Source: Prorocentrum cordatum
Taxonomy: Eukaryota; Sar; Dinophyceae; Prorocentrales; Prorocentraceae
Assembly: GCA_963575745.1 (NCBI GenBank)
Contig: CAUYUJ010009813.1
Location: 234,725-294,724 of the forward strand
Reading direction: 5' to 3'
Length of the DNA: 60,000 nt
Shown: positions 43,984 to 53,776 of the stretch, one piece after another
Numbering within the stretch: the stretch's first letter is position 1
Layout of the letters: every line of letters starts with the position of its first letter
Translations under genes and position numbers: made by a program
The notes under the pieces: model-generated
Database searches by the model: none
Seen by the model: only the letters and a program-made list of their open reading frames with translations
What the model was told of the DNA's origin: nothing

Positions 43984-46290
43984 CGGGGCAGGGCCCCTGC
44001 CGCGGCGGCAGGGGCAGTTGCTGGACGCCAAGAGGCGGCGTCGCATCCACTGCAAGTTCTTGGTCATCGACTCAGGTTGGCCACTACGATGCGAGCAGCG
44101 CGCGAAGAAGGTTGGCCAGCATCTCAGGCGCTGGCCTACGACCAGGCGTTCGACAAGGAGGCCCGCGACTTGAAGCGGCAACTCACGGAAGGTAAGTTCC
44201 AGCTACTGCGGGCAGATCCCCCAGAACGACGAGGAGCTGAACGAGGACAGCGCCCCTAACAGCGACTACGTAGTCTTGCGGGGCGTGTGCGGGCCCAAGC
44301 ATCTGGAGGCGGAGCCGTCATGTTAGTTGCTGAACGCGGCAGTTCTATGTGGGCAGACCCGACGGTACTACGACGATGTGCCGAAGTGCCTCACGAAGCT
44401 GATATCCATGGGTGTTCTTTAGAAGTGCAGCCTCTTCCCGATGAAGCCGGTGAGCGAGGTTGGAGCGACAGAGTTGACCGCACGTTGTCTTCCTTCTCAA
44501 TCCGAACGAGACCACGTGCATGTCAAAGTCTAGGGCGCAAGCACGTGAACTACTGGAAGAGCTCATCCGGCGACGATCGACGTAGACAACAGAGAGAAGA
44601 GCAGCGTTCACATTACTTGGTGGCGATGTTCAGGGAGATCAACGACGCCCTCGAGCTTGAGGGTAACCGTTCACCACCAGAGTCGAGCAACAGCAAGGTA
44701 AGTACTACGGGAATCCTGAAGAATGGAAGTTCGCACCCGACGGAGGCCAGGACGCGCGCAAAGATGAAGGCCCTGGTCGACAAGCCGAAGGGGGCGAAGT
44801 AGAGGAAGTTCGAGATCGAAGCTCACTTCGACGATTGCGGCGACAGCACCAGCGGCCTCAATATGAGCACAGAGTTGTTCATCTTCCACTGGGACTACGA
44901 GGCCTGCCCAGATGACGACGATGAGTTAGTGCTGTTCGCCGAGGAGGAGTTCTACGAGGAATAGTGTTTCGCTTCTTGTCTGCGAGGAGTTGCAGAAGAT
45001 GGTGGCGCTACTTGGTATGAAGGTCCTGGAGCTCGTAGAGCTGCCAGCCTTATCCATATTGTGGCGTTTCTTGCGAAATCGGTTTCGGGCATGGACGTTC
45101 TGGAGATCTGTGTCGGAACAGGCTTCATAAGCAGGATCAGCAGTCGATGGAAATGCAGAGTGGGCCCCAACTTTGACATCAGATGCGGCACTGGTCTCAG
45201 AGACGAGAATTGACAATGGATACTACGGCAATACCTAGAGCGTGGGGTGGTGGTCGTTGTCATGCCACCGCCGCGCGCACCATGCGGTCGCTTCTCCAGC
45301 ATCAACACGTGCAATGCGAGAGACAGTTGGTGGGACAGCTACGAGAAGCGCCAACCTCTAGCGGTTCTTTGTGGCGAAGTGGTTCTGCATCAACTTTGAC
45401 GCGGACGCAGATTTTTGACAGGGAATCCTGCAGGTTCTAAGCTTTATCACGAACCACCATGGCGACAAGTCGCTGCATATCCAGGGGTGGTGCACGCCAT
45501 GGTTGATCAGTGTATGGCGGGATTGACTGAGTCAACAGAATCTCCGGCTAGAAAGAGAACCGAGCTTTGGGCATCTGACGAACTCTCGATCCAACGCGCT
45601 GCGGAATTCCAATGCGACGGAAGACACGAACACGACGCGATAGTGGGAAGGAGCGAGACAGAGAGAGCGAGGCTTTGGCATTGGGCGTTCGCGATATCCA
45701 TTGCCAATGGAATCACGGACTACATATCCACGAAGGCTAACGCCGACGCGCTGTAGCACCTGCAGTCCACCAGCGCCCTTCCGGTCGCGGCTGCAGCTGG
45801 ACCAGTCGCCGAGCGAGACGCACATCGCGGACCTGATGGAGACTGGTGGAGGCCTGCGGCACCAGCTGATCCAGTACCTGGAGCACCGGCGAGTGGGGCG
45901 AGGTTGAGATCCAAAACTTCGGACTCCGGTGCGCCGGCGGCAGATCCAGCACCAACGGCATCACCATCGGCGGCAGCCGGCGACATAGCCCCAACACCAC
46001 CGACAGGGACACCATTACGACCGTGGAGCAGGCTGGCAAGAGCACGAGAGTGGATCTGCAGGTCATGCAATGGTGCTGACGTCGCACATTCACGAATTCC
46101 TGGATAATGTCGGATCGCTGCTCCTGGAGTTCGGACATGGAGATGCAAGCAGCGCGCGAGAGGACAGCCAGAGACGGCACCTGGACATACCCTGGTGGCG
46201 GGACAGTGCAGATGGGCCACTGAAGGCGGACCACCGCGACATGAAGGAGGACGTCGACCGCCTCGAGCTGCTGCTCGAGATCCAGCCCAA
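43984..46290 (+). pseudogene. Copia internal region between protease and integrase
   Basis: About 2.3 kb with only short open pieces: a charged segment near 44077-44259 (YDQAFDKEARDLKRQLTEGK), another at 44560-44690, and an Ala/Pro/Ser linker at 45904-46107. No domain is recognised, and frames change repeatedly. It holds a 20-bp match (44668-44687) to the 3' LTR junction. Confidence 0.5.
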
Positions 46291-47814
46291 GAGCTGGAGC
46301 GCCTGATGGAGCCGTCGACGTTGAGGATGTACCTGACAGAGGAGATCAACCAGCAGTACCAGCAGCTGCAGGAGATGAACGCATGGAAGGCGATTGGTCT
46401 GGCTGGGATGTCGGTTCCGCGAGGCGGGCGCTGTTCAGGAACGACGAGGCGGTCTCTCGAAGAGTACTTCGACGACTACACTTACGAAGGTTTCATGCCA
46501 ACAAGAAGGCTACGAAGCGCATGCTCACCGCGGCCGGGGCACATCGTGGACACCTGCCGAGTCTGCAGGTTGTGGATGAAGGGCGGCAACCGGCCAACTA
46601 CCACCATCAAGATCAGCACGGAGTTCAACGACGAGGTGCAGATGGACTTGCTGTTCTACGAGCGACGCGTGATAGGGCATCTATGCGACGGCTGCATCCG
46701 CTTCACGGCCGCGCTCGAACTAACGGCCAAGGCGCTCGAGGACCTGCTGGGCTTCATCTGGGCGGGCTGGATGCAGATGTTTGGGCCCATGGTGGTGCTG
46801 ACGGTCGACGGCGAAGGGGCCATGGCAACTGAAGAGGCCGGAGCGGCTCTCGGAAGGACGGGCACTACAAGAATGCTGAAGGCCCCAGGTCAGCATGCTC
46901 AAGTGGTCGAGCGACCCCGCGAGATCTTGAGGAAGCAGTTGCAATTGATCGACGCCCAGTGCCTCGAGAGCGACATCAACGCTTCGTTCGCCAGGAAGTT
47001 GGCAGAGGCGGTCTACGCGAAGAACGCATTCCTGACTATCGGCCAGGGCACACTGCGCAAGGCGCCGCACGGAAGAGTTCCCCTCATGCTGAGAGACTTC
47101 GACAGAAGTGGACCTAGAGAACACGATGCTGAAGTTGGCGTGGCCATATTTCGACATGCCCAGCGACTTCGAGAAATGGCTACAACTTAGATCTTCGAGG
47201 CGACGGCGCAAGCTCGAATGGAAAGGGCAATGAAGTCAAGGGCAGCACCAACCTTGGAAGACTTGAAGCTCGAGCTCGGCGACTTGGTGGACTTCTACAA
47301 GCCGGGCACGGCTCCGAAGGATGTGCCAAACTGGAAAGGACCGGCTACTGTGGTTTCAGCAGCGGCGCCCGAGACGGGCACGCTCACCGCGATTTGGCAG
47401 GGCAGGGATCTTGCCATCAAGGCCACGTACGTGAGGAGGGCGATTGCATTCGTCTATCCGGTGGTCTTCGTGTCCTGCGAGAGCGACCCCGCGCAGACGC
47501 TGATCGATTGTGTGCACGGCATTAGCGAGGGCTTCGAGCCATTGGGGTGGGCGAGTACTTCACGCGGTTGGACGCTAACCAAGATGTCGATGAAGTACCC
47601 GCGCGTGGCGGCCGCCATGTTCCAGGTAGCATCGTGTGGACTGCATCTCAATGGAATGGTAGCGGCTCGAGTTGGTAAGAACGTGCCCACGCTGCCTGGA
47701 CTACACGACTTCGAGTTATACACGATGTGTTGGTGGCTACCGAGAAGGTTAGGAAAAGGAGACGCCGGGGTTGAAGCGATGTGTTACGGTGAAGGAGCGG
47801 CTTCGGAACACTGA
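46291..47814 (+). pseudogene. Integrase of the copia element
   Basis: Frame 1 with one in-frame TAG (47188-47190). It shows a zinc-finger end (GHIVDTCRVCRLW), then the catalytic core: Asp at 46645 (VQMDLLF), Asp at 46807 (LTVDGEG) and Glu at 46909 (HAQVVERPREI), a DDE triad with 33 residues between the last two. Past the stop the same frame gives the C-terminal part (GDLVDFYKPGTAPKDVPNWK), an SH3-like DNA-binding fold in relatives. It would insert element cDNA into the genome. The triad is intact; the stop is the visible lesion. Confidence 0.8.
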
Positions 47815-48650
47815 AGTCTCAGACAGATCTTCGGCGAGAAAGATTGGGGCGAATCCTACTTCATCCAGTTTTTGACGGTGGTGCCAAACGTGCTGGATGT
47901 CATCCAGGAACAGGCGCCCCGAGTACCACATGTTGGAGGACCTCATCTACCAGGTGTAGACGCTTGGAGGGGAAAGCATCGCGCCATATCCAAGCGACCG
48001 CGGTCGGCGGGATCGCAAGGCTCCGAAATTCCCGCGGAGCATGTGTCCAGGAGACTCGCAGACGAGCCCGAGGAGGTGCCACCGGCTGCGCAACCTGAAC
48101 CCCCACCTGGACTGGCACCGCCCGCCGTTGAACAACAAGCGGTGGAAGCCAACGCGGAGGAGGAGTACGATGAGAGCCTGGACGAGTTGCTTTCCATGGA
48201 AGCTATGCGGGCCATGCCGAAGGAAGGTCAGTTCGAGGTCGAGGAGGCGGACACCATGAAGGCCGCGAGGTACATGACGGAAGAGCCGGATGCTTCAATG
48301 ATAGACAGGACAGAGGTGATCAAGGATTACGACATCCAGGAGGCCTGGGCCACCCAGACGACGAACTACGGCAAGATGACGGCAGAGATTGAGGAGTCTC
48401 TGGAGCCCGCGAAGGCGATGGAAATCGGATTTGCAGCGGAGGCCTGGAAGATGCTAAGCGAACCACGTATTGCAGGAGGCGCGGCGCATGAGGATAATGT
48501 GGTTACTTTGAGTTTCTATGAAGACGGCACCGCGAAGGCGGCGATTGAAAGAGATGACAACCTGTTGACGCCCGCGGAGAAGATCGAGCATCGAGAAGCA
48601 GCACGAGCAGCCAGACAGAAAGAACTGCGACATTGGGCCGGTTTCAAGGC
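47815..48650 (+). pseudogene. Integrase-RT linker of the copia element
   Basis: Same frame as the integrase after an in-frame TGA at 47812-47814. Acidic and Glu-rich (EEEYDESLDELLSMEAM), ending ELRHWAGFKA where the RT domain should begin. A frameshift near 48650 moves the RT into frame 3. Confidence 0.6.
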
Positions 48651-49770
48651 GGTGTCGAGAATAGCGAGAAAAAGGCCAACAACTTGATCGGCGCGAAGTG
48701 GGTTGACAAGTGGAAGTGGAGTCAGGCATCAGATGGAACGATGGTGAGGATCATACGCTGCAGACTGACGGTACGTGGATTCAAAGATAGACACAAAGAT
48801 GCGGTGACGACGTGCACGGCGACAAGTATGAGATGGGGTCAGAGAGTGGTGAATATACTTGCCGCTCAACACCAGTGGAAGGTACGCAGCGCTGAAATGT
48901 CCACGGCACTCTTTCAAGGCATGACGTTCGGGGAGGTGTCCGAGCTGCTCAGCGAGCCCATTGGCGACATCTGCTTCGAGCTCCCGAAGGGCACAGCGGA
49001 GTTGCTTGCCGAAGTCGAGGGCTTCGAGGGCTTCAACTGCGTGCTGGAGGTGCTGTATCAGGAGAAAGGCGGCTTCGGTCTGAACGACGCACCACGCTTG
49101 TTTGGACTTCGTCGTGACCACGTGCTACTCTCAGTCGGACTTCGAGCCGCGCATGCGGATCCACAGCTCTGGTTGAAGCACGAAGAGAAGGTTCTGACGC
49201 TGGTGGCATCCACTCATCTAGATGATCTGAAGTACGCCGGTCGCGACAAGGCCAAGGACGAGATGATTGACAAGTCCGAGGCGGTGTTCGGCAAGATGGC
49301 GACGCAGGAGAATAATTTCATCCATTGTGGCCTTCGACACCGACAGTTGGACGACATGAGTATTGAGGTGGGCCAGGTCGAGTACATCAAGAATTTCAAC
49401 TGCATCGACGAGAGGGGACTGCAAGGCATGAGCGACGATGACGACCCGCCAGAGAAGCACGTGAAGCAGTATCCGTCGCTTCTCGGGGCTATCGCTTGGT
49501 GTATCATGACGCGGGTCGGCATATGCGTCTACGCTGCAGCACTGCAGCGACACGGCAAGGCGCCAAAGGCCGGCCACATCAAGAAGATGAACGTGCTGCT
49601 GAAGTACATGAAGGAGCACCCTCTGGCGCTGGTGTCCAGCAAGCTGAGCTTGCCGGTGAAGCTGATCACCGTTGGCGACGCAGCCTTCAGGGGCGAGCCA
49701 GACGACAAGGGCTTGGCGATGCGGGGCGCTGTGCACCTACTTGCAGAAGATGGCGAAGGTCCGGAGGCAA
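48650..49770 (+). pseudogene. Reverse transcriptase of the copia element
   Basis: Frame 3 reads WVDKWKWSQASDGTMVRIIR, then CRLTVRGFKD, typical of the copia RT start, and later THLDDLKYAG with the Asp pair at 49221-49226 in the position of YVDD. The position of the first catalytic Asp appears as Glu (RSAEMSTALFQG, GAA at 48894), which would abolish metal-ion catalysis. Continues through IAWCIMTRVGICVYAAALQ toward RNase H. Confidence 0.8.
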
Positions 49771-50262
49771 GTGCAACGTGCTGGAGCTCTACCCGAGGAA
49801 GCAGGCGCACGTGGTGAGATCCACTTGGGGCGCCGAACTCTGCCAACTATCGGACGGCTGCGACAACCTATTGCTGTTGGCGGGATTCATGAAAGACATA
49901 CAAGACGGAGAACTGGATGCTCGCCAACTACGCGACATGGTGCATGGTGCTGCAGGATGTTTGCAGCCATCTTTGCCGCTGGAGGCCTGCGTGGACGCGC
50001 AGATTGTATTCAGCGGCATCACGGCGGAGCAGGTGAAGATCCTGCAGAACGTCACGCGCTGTATCACGCGCAGTGGGTCAGATAATTGCTGGACAGGTTA
50101 ATCTCACGGACGCTTTAGTGGATAGATACTCGAGACTGCTGCGCGGACGGCTTGATAGATAAGATACTCGAGACTGTTGGGCGGACGGCTCGACGAAGGG
50201 AAGTGTTCTACGAGACGCCCTGCGGGGCGTCGCACGCGGAGAACGGAAGGTTCTACACCGGG
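49660..50262 (+). pseudogene. RNase H of the copia element
   Basis: Starts in the RT frame (LITVGDAAFRG, candidate first Asp). A frameshift near 49775 leads to STWGAELCQL (Glu) and EACVDAQIVF (Asp). The C-terminal signature DTRDCWADGSTKGSV lies at about 50163-50207 in another frame. 50125-50162 and 50163-50200 are a 38-bp tandem duplication of that signature, adding stops. Confidence 0.7.
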
Positions 50263-50668
50263 TCAAGGCTTGGCGCTCTACAGGAAGCGTGCTCCGAAGT
50301 TCGAGAACGTCGTGAAGCATCTGCTTGTGGGACAGCAGGCTGTAATTCTATGGAGTGCCGCGTTGACGGGAGCGATGGCGACGAGCCGTGGGTTGTGTCC
50401 TTTGCGCCCAGGAATATTCTTCGCCACAGCTGGGAACTGGATGTGCGAGTGTGCTCGTTGGGTTGCCGATTGCCCTGGCTCTTCGAGACGACTAGTGGCG
50501 TCCAGGGTCTAGCGTTGCCGCGCGCGGCTGGAATTCATTGTTGCAGAGATCGTTTGCGAAGGCAGAGGAGCTCGTGGACCGGTTGTTCCGGTTCGAGGAT
50601 GTGGGCATCAGCATGCCCGAGCGCGATTTCGAGCTGGAGATAAACGATTTGAACACGTTCACCACCAG

Positions 50669-50871
50669 AGTCGAGAAGCTGGGGTGGGACGTGGGGAGCG
50701 AGAGTTTGGGAAGCGACGGCGCGCAGGTCACCGACGACGATCTGCTGCTGCCTTGATTCAAGGCCCAGCGCAGGAGGCTGCGCGTGACGGCGCGGCCTGC
50801 GCCCGAGGGCGCGGAGGATGATCTGACGCTGGCGGAGTGCCGGCGCACAGAGGAAACGGTTCCTCTCGGCT
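50669..50871 (+). repeat. 3' LTR of the copia element
   Basis: Gapless match to 40327-40529 with about 20 substitutions, mostly transitions. It begins AGTCGAGAAG; the end has decayed to CCTCTCGGCT. The segment before it (50263-50668) is non-coding and I see no clear polypurine tract. Confidence 0.9.
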
Positions 50872-51600
50872 GAGGAGAAGGAGGAGGAGGAGGAGGAAGA
50901 AGAAGAGAGGACGGGGGGAAGCTCCCCCTCCCTCAACACAGACCCCCTCGCGTGGTGAAGAGATGACGAAGGGAGGGATTTTGTTGTTTCGGCTTCTTCG
51001 ACCCTCACCAGGCCCTGGGGGCGTCAAGAAACGACTCGAGATGAAGAACCAGTCCTGGGCAAGAAGTCCAGACCATTGGGGGCCGATGTTGCGAGAAAAA
51101 AAGAAAATGAAAACATGACGTCGCCCCTCTCCCCCTCTATTCCCCGAGCCTCTCCCCCTCCTGTCGCTTTCGCTCCATGCTGCTTTGTCTGCCCCTCCTC
51201 CCTGTGGCTCTGCTCGTTGGCCCCTTCCAGCCCTCTTCTCGTTCGCGTCTCTCGCGGCCAGTGTCGGTCCTTCGGTTTCGTGGCCCTACGTTCCTGGTGC
51301 CTCGAGGGTGGGTCGCCTGTCAAAAAAGCTGTTTGGTCTTGTAGTCACCCAAAGTTATGTGAGTACGAGGTGGTTTCCCAGCCTTTTCTGCAAGCGAGCG
51401 TGCCACAGATCGCCAGAGCAGTGCTCCTGCCAGCACGGCAGGATTGTAAAGTTCCCGCATGGGTCCTCAGCGCGTCGTAGAAAGCATGGTCTTGTTATAA
51501 GCTGAAATGAAGTTATCAGGAGTGGCCCAGTCTTCTCACGAGTTGCCATTCTGACTTAATGCCCTCAGAGTTCGATTCGATTCGATTCGCCCGTCCACAA
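50872..51600. other. GAG array, then unassigned stretch
   Basis: 50872-50915 is GAG/GAA triplets, the right half of the array disrupted by the copia insertion. 50916-51600 has open frames (for example 51076-51480) with no recognised family. Confidence 0.45.
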
Positions 51601-51715
51601 CTGCTCAACTGCTCTCTCTCTCTTTCTCGTTCTTTCTCTCTCTCTCTCTCGTTCTCTCCTTCTCTCTCGTTCGCTCTCTTTATGTTTTGTGTGCCTCTCT
51701 CTCTCACTCCTGATC
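51601..51715. repeat. CT-rich microsatellite
   Basis: CTCTCTTTCTCGTTCTTTCTC-type sequence after a short GATTCGATTC tract. 51716-52125 is unassigned. Confidence 0.88.
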
Positions 51716-52129
51716 ATGTCCAGCAGTGCCGCCCCCCTCTCCCGCGTAATGATTTTCACACGCAGGATCTCTGATTATGTTTTTCCGTGTATGTTTTTGT
51801 TCGATGGAAATGTTCTCGGTGTTTCAAAGTTTGTGACCCTGCTGCAGGTGTCTGCCACAGTCAAGACTCGGCGCTCTGCTCCCGTCGCTCAGAACGGCGT
51901 TGTCGCCCCAGCGCAGGCCACAATTCTGAATCCGTTTTCTTCGTCGGTGCCGGCCCCCCTCCTTTCCCCGCCTCCGCCTTCCCCTGGTCTTGCTGGGATC
52001 GCTCTGGGGGTCAAGGTCCTCTAGGCCTCCCCGATCGGCGGATGCAAAAGAATTCAGCACAAGGGGCAGGAAGGGATGGGAGAGGTAGGATGTTAGATAT
52101 GGCGTGAGCGCACTTGGCTTGTCCCTTTC

Positions 52130-52775
52130 GCCCTCTAGCACGGCGCAGTTCTCGCATTCTACGTCGAAGGCACGGCACGCAAGCACGGCGCGGCACCTTC
52201 TCACTTTCTACAACACAGGCGCGGCACGCAGGCATTGCACGGCACACTGTTCGCAGGCCAGCACAAAGGTGAAGCACGGTCCCCTATTCGCATTCAAGAG
52301 CGCAGGCACGGCACGGCACAGCGCGGCACAGTTCCTCGCATCCTACGGCGCAGGCACGGCACGTCGAGGCTCGGCACGTGAGCATTGCACGGCCCCGCTC
52401 CTCGCATTCTAGAACGCAGGCACGGCGCGGCACGGCACATGGGCATTGCACGGCACTTTTGTTGTGTTCTAGAGCAGGTTTTGTCAGCAGCGTTGGCGTT
52501 CGCGAGCGTGCCCGCATCGCCCTGCCTTCCGCGACACGCACCCACGACTCGGAACGCGGGCACGGCACGGCGCACCTCTCGAATTTCACAGCACCGGCAC
52601 GCGCGGCACGCATGCACGGCACGGCACGGCACACTCATCGCACTCGAGAACACAGGCGCGGCGGTTCCCGGCACGTAACCACGGTACGGCGCGGCACATG
52701 TTCTGCATTCTTGAACACCAGCACAGCACGGGCACGGGCACGGCACGGCACGGCACTCGAGCGGCACATTTGGTC
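52130..52775. repeat. GGCACGGCAC minisatellite
   Basis: Irregular units of about 55-65 bp joining TCGCATTCTAGAACGCAGG to runs of GGCACGGCAC and GCATTGCACGGC. 52776-53290 has open frames but no recognised protein. Confidence 0.85.
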
Positions 52776-53299
52776 GCATTATTGAAACGAGAACCAGTTT
52801 TCTCAGTAGAGATGGAGCCCCTTACGGCATTCACACGGGTGGCGGAGTTATCTCTTTCAGAAGAAAGATCTCGCCTCAGTGGCAGTTTGGGCGTTGGCTT
52901 TGAAGCGGGTGCTCTTCTTGATGGAATAGAACATTTGAGGTGGGGACTTATGAGTGCACGTAGGGCGACAGGATGCTTTGCAAGATCGTTGACCCATCCA
53001 GGGTTGACTCTGGTTCTCCTCCTTGTCCTCATCCACCTCATCACTCCTGGGACCCCTAGGGCCTCCCCGACTCATTTTTGTCACCTCATTCGACGCGCTT
53101 CAAGAGGTGGCGGAACCCTCGTCGCAGCTCCCTGAAACCACCTGGACCCTTCGAGAATTTCTTCCTCAATCGTGCTCCTCCTCTTCCCCCTTTTCCCTTC
53201 TCCCCCTGTCACCCTTCCTCCTCTGCCCGCGCGCGTTCCCGCGCGCGCGATCTCGTAAGCGAAAATTACGGCGTTTCGCGCTTGTGTTCTAGAGTGCGA

Positions 53300-53605
53300 C
53301 AAATGTGCCGTGCCGTGCCAACCATGTGTCTTGTCATGCAGCGCCGGTGTTTAGGGTCCCGATGCCAGCGTGACGCGAACTCTTTGAAACAAATGTGCGC
53401 GGCGGACAGCCGAGCGCCACATGTTGAAGACGGCCTGCCCTTGATTTGCGTGACTGCTGCAAACTATTTAAGACGAATGTGCGCAGCGCTGACGCGAGTG
53501 CTACACTTTGAACACAGCCCGCCATCCGTGCAAATGTTCAGAATGCCATTGCTCAGAATCATAGTTGGGCGAACGTCGTGAGGAAGTCTCAGGCGAAATG
53601 TCCGC
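53300..53605. repeat. Short tandem repeat and a composite-satellite fragment
   Basis: Two diverged copies of an AAATGTGCGC...CGAGCGCCACATGTTGAA phrase lie at about 53385 and 53475. 53576-53602 carries GTGAGGAAGTCTCAGGCG, a stray piece of the composite macrosatellite located just upstream of the kinase gene. Confidence 0.65.
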
Positions 53606-53776
53606 TACGCCCTACCGACAAGTCTTCTGTTGCGAAAGGATGGCACATATAATCCGGAGAGATTGATGTAGGAGGGAATAAAGCGAATCCACAGAACAAA
53701 GATGAAGATGTGAGAGGAGGGTGGGGGAGGGATAAGGACGAGACGGGTTGAGGAGTGGGAGGGAGGTGAAGGATGA

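Larger units (their letters stand above)
40327..50871 (+). mobile_element. Ty1/copia LTR retrotransposon, decayed, 10.5 kb
   Basis: Complete in outline: 203-bp LTRs at both ends, a primer-binding site, then gag with a CCHC knuckle, retropepsin, integrase, reverse transcriptase and RNase H in the copia order (integrase before RT). A GAGGA pentamer lies directly outside each LTR (40322-40326, 50872-50876), compatible with a 5-bp target duplication, though both lie in GAG arrays. Numerous frameshifts and in-frame stops, plus an inserted inverted-repeat element in gag, make it non-autonomous now. The LTRs differ at about 20 of 203 positions by eye, so insertion was not recent. Confidence 0.9.

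Noticed and set aside
51230-51320. RSFGFVAL stretch resembling RNP1 of an RRM
   Set aside because: The surrounding residues do not fit an RRM and no RNP2 precedes it.
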